From the NCBI GenBank assembly GCA_937902945.1, contig CALEMD010000260.1, positions 1-9,529 on the forward strand: 9,529 bases of DNA, given 5' to 3'. The position numbers and the translations under genes were made by a program. Positions 6,148 to 9,529 of this stretch are shown here, piece after piece (positions within the stretch are counted from its first letter, which is position 1; the number at the start of each line of letters is the position of its first letter). The DNA is from an uncultured Erysipelotrichaceae bacterium (GTDB lineage: Bacteria; Bacillota_I; Bacilli_A; Erysipelotrichales; Erysipelotrichaceae). Below the pieces are notes generated by a model that worked only from the letters and a program-made list of their open reading frames with translations, made no database searches and was not told the origin of the DNA.

Positions 6148-7905
6148 TCAGACTCCTAAAGCCATAGCTTCGTTCATTGCATCAATACTGTCAGAATCAC
6201 GGAACTGCAGACGATACAGACGGCTGTATTCTCCATTTTTCTTCAGCAGTTCATCATGGCTTCCCATCTCAGTGATTCTGCCATTCTGTACTACTGCAAT
6301 CTTATCAGCATTGCGGATGGTACTGAGCCGATGTGCCACAACCAGTACGGTACGCCCTATAGACAATGTATCCAGCGCCTTCTGTATATAGACTTCAGCT
6401 GTATTATCCAAAGCACTTGTTGCTTCATCCAATACCAGTATAGAAGGATTCTTCAGAAATACACGGGCAATTGCAAGACGCTGCTTCTGTCCTCCGGAGA
6501 GCCGCACGCCGCGTTCGCCGATTTCCGTCTGGAAACCATCCGGCAGAGAAACAATATAATCGTATATATCTGCCTGCTTTGCGGCTTCATAGACCTGATC
6601 TTCATCCGCATCCAGTTTTCCATAGAGTATATTCTCATAGATTGTTCCATTGAAAAGAAATACATCCTGCTGCACGATGCCGATATTGCGGCGCAGTGAC
6701 TCAAATGTCATATGTCGGATGTCTATGCCATCAATCTCTATGCTGCCTTCACTCAGCGGATAGAAGCCCGGCAATAGATGGCATATTGTTGTCTTGCCGC
6801 CGCCGCTAGGTCCGACCAATGCAAGCGTCTCTCCTTTTGCGCAATGCAGGGACACATCATCCAATATCTTCTGTCCTGTTTCATAGCTGAAGGAAACATG
6901 GCTGAATGTCACATCTCCTTTTAAAACTCCAGCATCCACTGCATCCGGACTTTGCTTTTCAACCGGTTCATCAACAATCTCCAGGAATCTCTGAAAACCG
7001 GTAACGCCATTCTGATACTGTTCCATGAATTGAATCAATGTTGTCACAGGAGATATAAACAGATTCACAGAGACAATGAAAGTCGAGTAATCACCCAGAC
7101 TGATCTTTCCGTTATAGATGAACAGTCCTCCGGCAACAAGGACAATAACATTGAATATATCTGTTATAAAACTTGTCGAAGAATGAAACAGAGCCATGGC
7201 CTTATACGCATCAGAACGGGCGTGAATAAAGGAATGATTCCCTTCTTCAAATTTTTCCTGTTCTTTCTGATCATTATTGAATGCCTTTGTAACTCGGATG
7301 CCGGATATGCTCGACTGCACGGAAGCATTGATTGCGGCTATGCTCTTGCGGCTGTCCATAAAAGCATCGCGCATCCTATTTCTCAGAATCATAGAAATAA
7401 AGACAAGCAGCGGAACACAGGCAAAGATAATCAAAGTCAATGTCACGTTGATTGTGCAAAGATAAATGAATGAACCGATGATCATAACTCCGGAGATCAG
7501 AAAGTTCTCCGGCCCGTGATGTGCCAGTTCACTGACATCCATCAGATCGTTTGTCATTCTTGACATTATCTTTCCTGTCTCATGGTTGTCATAATAGGAA
7601 TAAGGCAGTTTTTCAAGATGTGCAAACATCTCTCTGCGCATCTGTGCCTGCATTTTCACACCGATCATGTGTCCATAATACTGGACAAAATAGCGCAGAC
7701 CCATGCGTACAGCATACAGGACAAGCAGAAGAACACCTGCATAGATCAGCTGCTTAAGCTTGCTGTTGACCACATAATCATTCAGCATGACTCTTGTTAT
7801 CATCGGATAAATCATGCCTATCAAAGAGATAAATAATGATGCAGTCATATCAAGCGCAAACATTCCCTTGTATGGCTTATAGTAAGAAACAAATCTTTTC
7901 AGCAT
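6148..7905 (-). CDS. ABC half-exporter (fused membrane and ATPase domains, MdlB/MsbA-like)
   Basis: A 585-residue inner-membrane exporter subunit. The membrane domain has about six hydrophobic segments (near 15-37, 55-77, 134-155, 158-176, 245-265 and 275-295). The ATPase domain has Walker A GPSGGGKTT (365-373), a Q loop in VQQD (411-414), signature LSGGQKQ (469-475), Walker B ILVLDE with catalytic Glu494, D loop SALD and switch His525 in AHRLST. All catalytic residues are present, so it should be active. As a single half-transporter it should dimerise with itself, unless its partner is elsewhere. Substrate is unknown; relatives move drugs, lipids or peptides, and no peptidase or substrate gene is adjacent. 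ATG 7905 follows the strong AAAGGAGGT (7913-7921). The gene lies 53 bases downstream of ileS and one base before an EIIA gene. The short tail SIDAMNEAMALGV overlaps the EIIA ribosome binding site. Confidence 0.95.
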   Translation of the reverse strand: MLKRFVSYYKPYKGMFALDMTASLFISLIGMIYPMITRVMLNDYVVNSKLKQLIYAGVLLLVLYAVRMGLRYFVQYYGHMIGVKMQAQMRREMFAHLEKLPYSYYDNHETGKIMSRMTNDLMDVSELAHHGPENFLISGVMIIGSFIYLCTINVTLTLIIFACVPLLVFISMILRNRMRDAFMDSRKSIAAINASVQSSISGIRVTKAFNNDQKEQEKFEEGNHSFIHARSDAYKAMALFHSSTSFITDIFNVIVLVAGGLFIYNGKISLGDYSTFIVSVNLFISPVTTLIQFMEQYQNGVTGFQRFLEIVDEPVEKQSPDAVDAGVLKGDVTFSHVSFSYETGQKILDDVSLHCAKGETLALVGPSGGGKTTICHLLPGFYPLSEGSIEIDGIDIRHMTFESLRRNIGIVQQDVFLFNGTIYENILYGKLDADEDQVYEAAKQADIYDYIVSLPDGFQTEIGERGVRLSGGQKQRLAIARVFLKNPSILVLDEATSALDNTAEVYIQKALDTLSIGRTVLVVAHRLSTIRNADKIAVVQNGRITEMGSHDELLKKNGEYSRLYRLQFRDSDSIDAMNEAMALGV

Positions 7906-7912
7906 ACTCTGT

Positions 7913-7921
7913 ACCTCCTTT
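7913..7921 (-). promoter_or_regulatory. Strong ribosome binding site of the ABC exporter
   Basis: AAAGGAGGT on the minus strand lies about eight bases before ATG 7905. It comes directly after the ileS terminator, leaving no room for a conventional promoter between them. Confidence 0.8.
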
Positions 7922-7925
7922 CGAG

Positions 7926-7955
7926 AAAATCCGTCCCGATAATCCGGGACGGATT
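7926..7955 (-). terminator. Hairpin terminator after ileS
   Basis: A perfect 10-bp stem, aatccgtccc (7928-7937) and gggacggatt (7946-7955), encloses an eight-base loop, and on the minus strand it runs straight into TTTT before CTCG. It starts a few bases past the ileS TAG stop. The T tract is short, so termination may be incomplete and allow the ABC exporter to be transcribed by read-through. Confidence 0.75.
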
Positions 7956-7958
7956 CAG

Positions 7959-9529
7959 CTACTTAGCTAATGCCGCATGGCAGCGAGGGCAAAGTCCCTC
8001 TTCATCTGCATCTTCGCAGTAATTCCAGCAGCGCGGGCATCTAGTGCCTGGTGCATGGCTGACTTCTACACTGCGGTTTTCAGCAGTTTCATAAACAACT
8101 TTAGATACAATGAACCACTGACGTGCTTCTTCGTGCAGTACATTCTGCATCAGTTCCTGTTCTTCTTTGGAACAGTGAATCGTGATCATTGCCTCAAGAG
8201 ATGTTCCAATCACCTTCTCATTGCGTGCATCTTCAAGAGCTTTCAGCACATCTGTACGGATTGCAAACAGCTTTTCAAACTTGTCCTTCAAATCTGCCGC
8301 ATCTGCATAGTGGTGAATCTTTGGAAAATGCATATAGTGAACGGAAGGTTCCTCATGATTGTTGAAGTGCTGCCAAACCTCTTCACAGGTATAGACAAGA
8401 ACCGGTGCCCAGAGTCTGACCAATGTATCTACTGCTGTCCAATAGACAGTCTGCACCTGACGGCGGCGCAATGACGCCACTTCATCACAGTACAGAATAT
8501 CCTTAGTGAAATCACAGTAGTAGGAACTCAGTTCATTTGTCATCAGGTTCATCAATACTGAACTAGCTGCCACAAAGTCATACTTCATGTAATCAGCAAT
8601 TGCTTCTTCTGCCGCAGCATCAAGAGCCACCAGGATATGTCTATCCATTTCTTCCAGTTTCTCATATGCCAGCATATCTGTCTCCGGATTGAAATCGGAG
8701 GCCAAAATATTGCCCAGCAGGAAGCGGAATGTATTGCGGATCTTGCGGTACTGTTCAGATACCTGCTTGATATTGTCAGGACCGATTCTCATATCCTGCT
8801 TGTAATCGCTTGTCATTGCCCACAGACGGAATATATCCGCTCCGTTGGTATTGATGATATCCTTCGGATTGATGCCGTTGCCAAGAGACTTTGACATCTT
8901 GCGTCCTTTTGAATCGCATACATATCCATGCGACAGAACACTTCTGTATGGAGCAGTTCCATGCACTGCTGTTCCAATGATCAAAGATGAGTTGAACCAG
9001 CCGCGGTACTGATCGCTTCCCTCAAAATACAAATCAGCTGGATATCCATAGCCGCGGGCTTCCAGTTCACTGCTTGAGGATCCTGAGTCAAACCAGACAT
9101 CCATAATATCCTTTTCTTTGGTAAACTTCCCATTCGGAGATTTCGAATTGGCATACCCTTCTGGCAATAGATCCTTAGCTTCTTTTTCAAACCATACATT
9201 CGATCCATACTGATCAAACAGATCAGCCACATGATCAAATACTTCCTTTTCCATAATCGGCGAACCATCTTCATTATAGAAGATAGGAATTGGAACACCC
9301 CAGAGTCTCTGTCTTGAAATGCACCAGTCGCCGCGATCTTTAATCATGTTGTAAAGACGCACCTGGCCCCATTCATTCTCCCATTTGACATTCTTGATCT
9401 GTTCTAGAAGTGCCGCTCTGATCTTCTCAATGCTGCAGAACCACTGCACAGTAGCACGGAAGATAATCGGCTTTTTCAGACGATCATCATGCGGATAGCT
9501 GTGAGTAATCTTTTCAACTGCCAGCAGGC
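7959..9529 (-). CDS. ileS: Isoleucyl-tRNA synthetase, C-terminal part (5' end outside the window)
   Basis: Essential cytoplasmic class I enzyme that attaches isoleucine to tRNA-Ile. The frame is open from the right edge (first whole codon at 9527) and gives 522 residues, a bit over half of a usual bacterial IleRS of about 900-930. Visible family features in fragment numbering are YPHDDRLKKPIIFRATVQWF (11-30), GDWCISRQRLWGVPIP, DVWFDSGSS, the catalytic KMSKS loop (210-214), the helical anticodon-binding region, and a C-terminal zinc ribbon with Cys497, Cys500, Cys513 and Cys516 in CPRCWNY and LCPRC. The HIGH motif and most of the editing domain are outside the window. The GTG at 9449 is an internal Val, not a start, because the conserved sequence continues upstream of it. 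A T-box leader often controls ileS in Gram-positive bacteria, but that region is not in view. Confidence 0.97.
   Translation of the reverse strand, partial: LLAVEKITHSYPHDDRLKKPIIFRATVQWFCSIEKIRAALLEQIKNVKWENEWGQVRLYNMIKDRGDWCISRQRLWGVPIPIFYNEDGSPIMEKEVFDHVADLFDQYGSNVWFEKEAKDLLPEGYANSKSPNGKFTKEKDIMDVWFDSGSSSSELEARGYGYPADLYFEGSDQYRGWFNSSLIIGTAVHGTAPYRSVLSHGYVCDSKGRKMSKSLGNGINPKDIINTNGADIFRLWAMTSDYKQDMRIGPDNIKQVSEQYRKIRNTFRFLLGNILASDFNPETDMLAYEKLEEMDRHILVALDAAAEEAIADYMKYDFVAASSVLMNLMTNELSSYYCDFTKDILYCDEVASLRRRQVQTVYWTAVDTLVRLWAPVLVYTCEEVWQHFNNHEEPSVHYMHFPKIHHYADAADLKDKFEKLFAIRTDVLKALEDARNEKVIGTSLEAMITIHCSKEEQELMQNVLHEEARQWFIVSKVVYETAENRSVEVSHAPGTRCPRCWNYCEDADEEGLCPRCHAALAK

Noticed and set aside
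9299..9449. GTG at 9449 as the start of a short ileS
   Set aside because: Conserved IleRS sequence (YPHDDRLKKPIIFRAT) continues in frame upstream to the window edge, so the GTG is an internal Val codon.

Overview
The window looks like a chromosomal segment from a fermentative, PTS-rich Gram-positive bacterium (Bacillota). The evidence is the strong AAGGAG-type ribosome binding sites, the compact hairpin terminators, the lactose/cellobiose-family PTS and the LevR-type PRD regulator. An Erysipelotrichia-like gut or oral lineage is my best guess, but the sequence alone does not prove it. Every gene I support is on the minus strand, so the window reads biologically from right to left.

Right part (9529 to about 5780): the C-terminal half of isoleucyl-tRNA synthetase (ileS, entering from the right edge) ends at a hairpin terminator. 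A complete ABC half-exporter follows immediately, and one base after its stop lies a stand-alone PTS lactose/cellobiose EIIA gene. That pair ends at a clear bidirectional terminator at about 5782-5811.

Left part (about 5780 to 1): a beta-glucoside (cellobiose-type) utilisation operon in the order regulator, EIIA, EIIB, EIIC, GH1 6-phospho-beta-glucosidase. EIIA, EIIB and EIIC would import and phosphorylate a beta-glucoside, and the GH1 enzyme would hydrolyse the phosphorylated sugar. The regulator has the LevR layout: winged helix, AAA+, PRD1, EIIA(Man)-like, EIIB(Gat)-like, PRD2.

Two things stand out in this operon. First, the regulator's sigma-54-activator-type AAA+ domain has lost its key ATPase residues (Walker A Lys is Thr, Walker B Asp-Glu is Asp-Lys) and its GAFTGA loop, so it probably no longer acts as a sigma-54 activator. 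Second, the operon carries two lesions: a one-base frameshift in PRD1 of the regulator and an in-frame TGA in EIIC where the family pattern predicts serine. The ABC, EIIA and EIIB genes and the visible part of ileS are intact.

The extreme left edge (1-84) is a perfect inverted repeat with arms of at least 36 bp around a 12-base loop, inside the GH1 gene. It looks like a fold-back assembly or amplification artefact. Sequence quality should therefore be checked before the two lesions are read as real gene decay. I did not find a CRISPR array, an insertion sequence, a tRNA or an rRNA. The most novel candidate is the degenerate-ATPase LevR-like regulator; the ABC exporter coupled to a lone EIIA is second.
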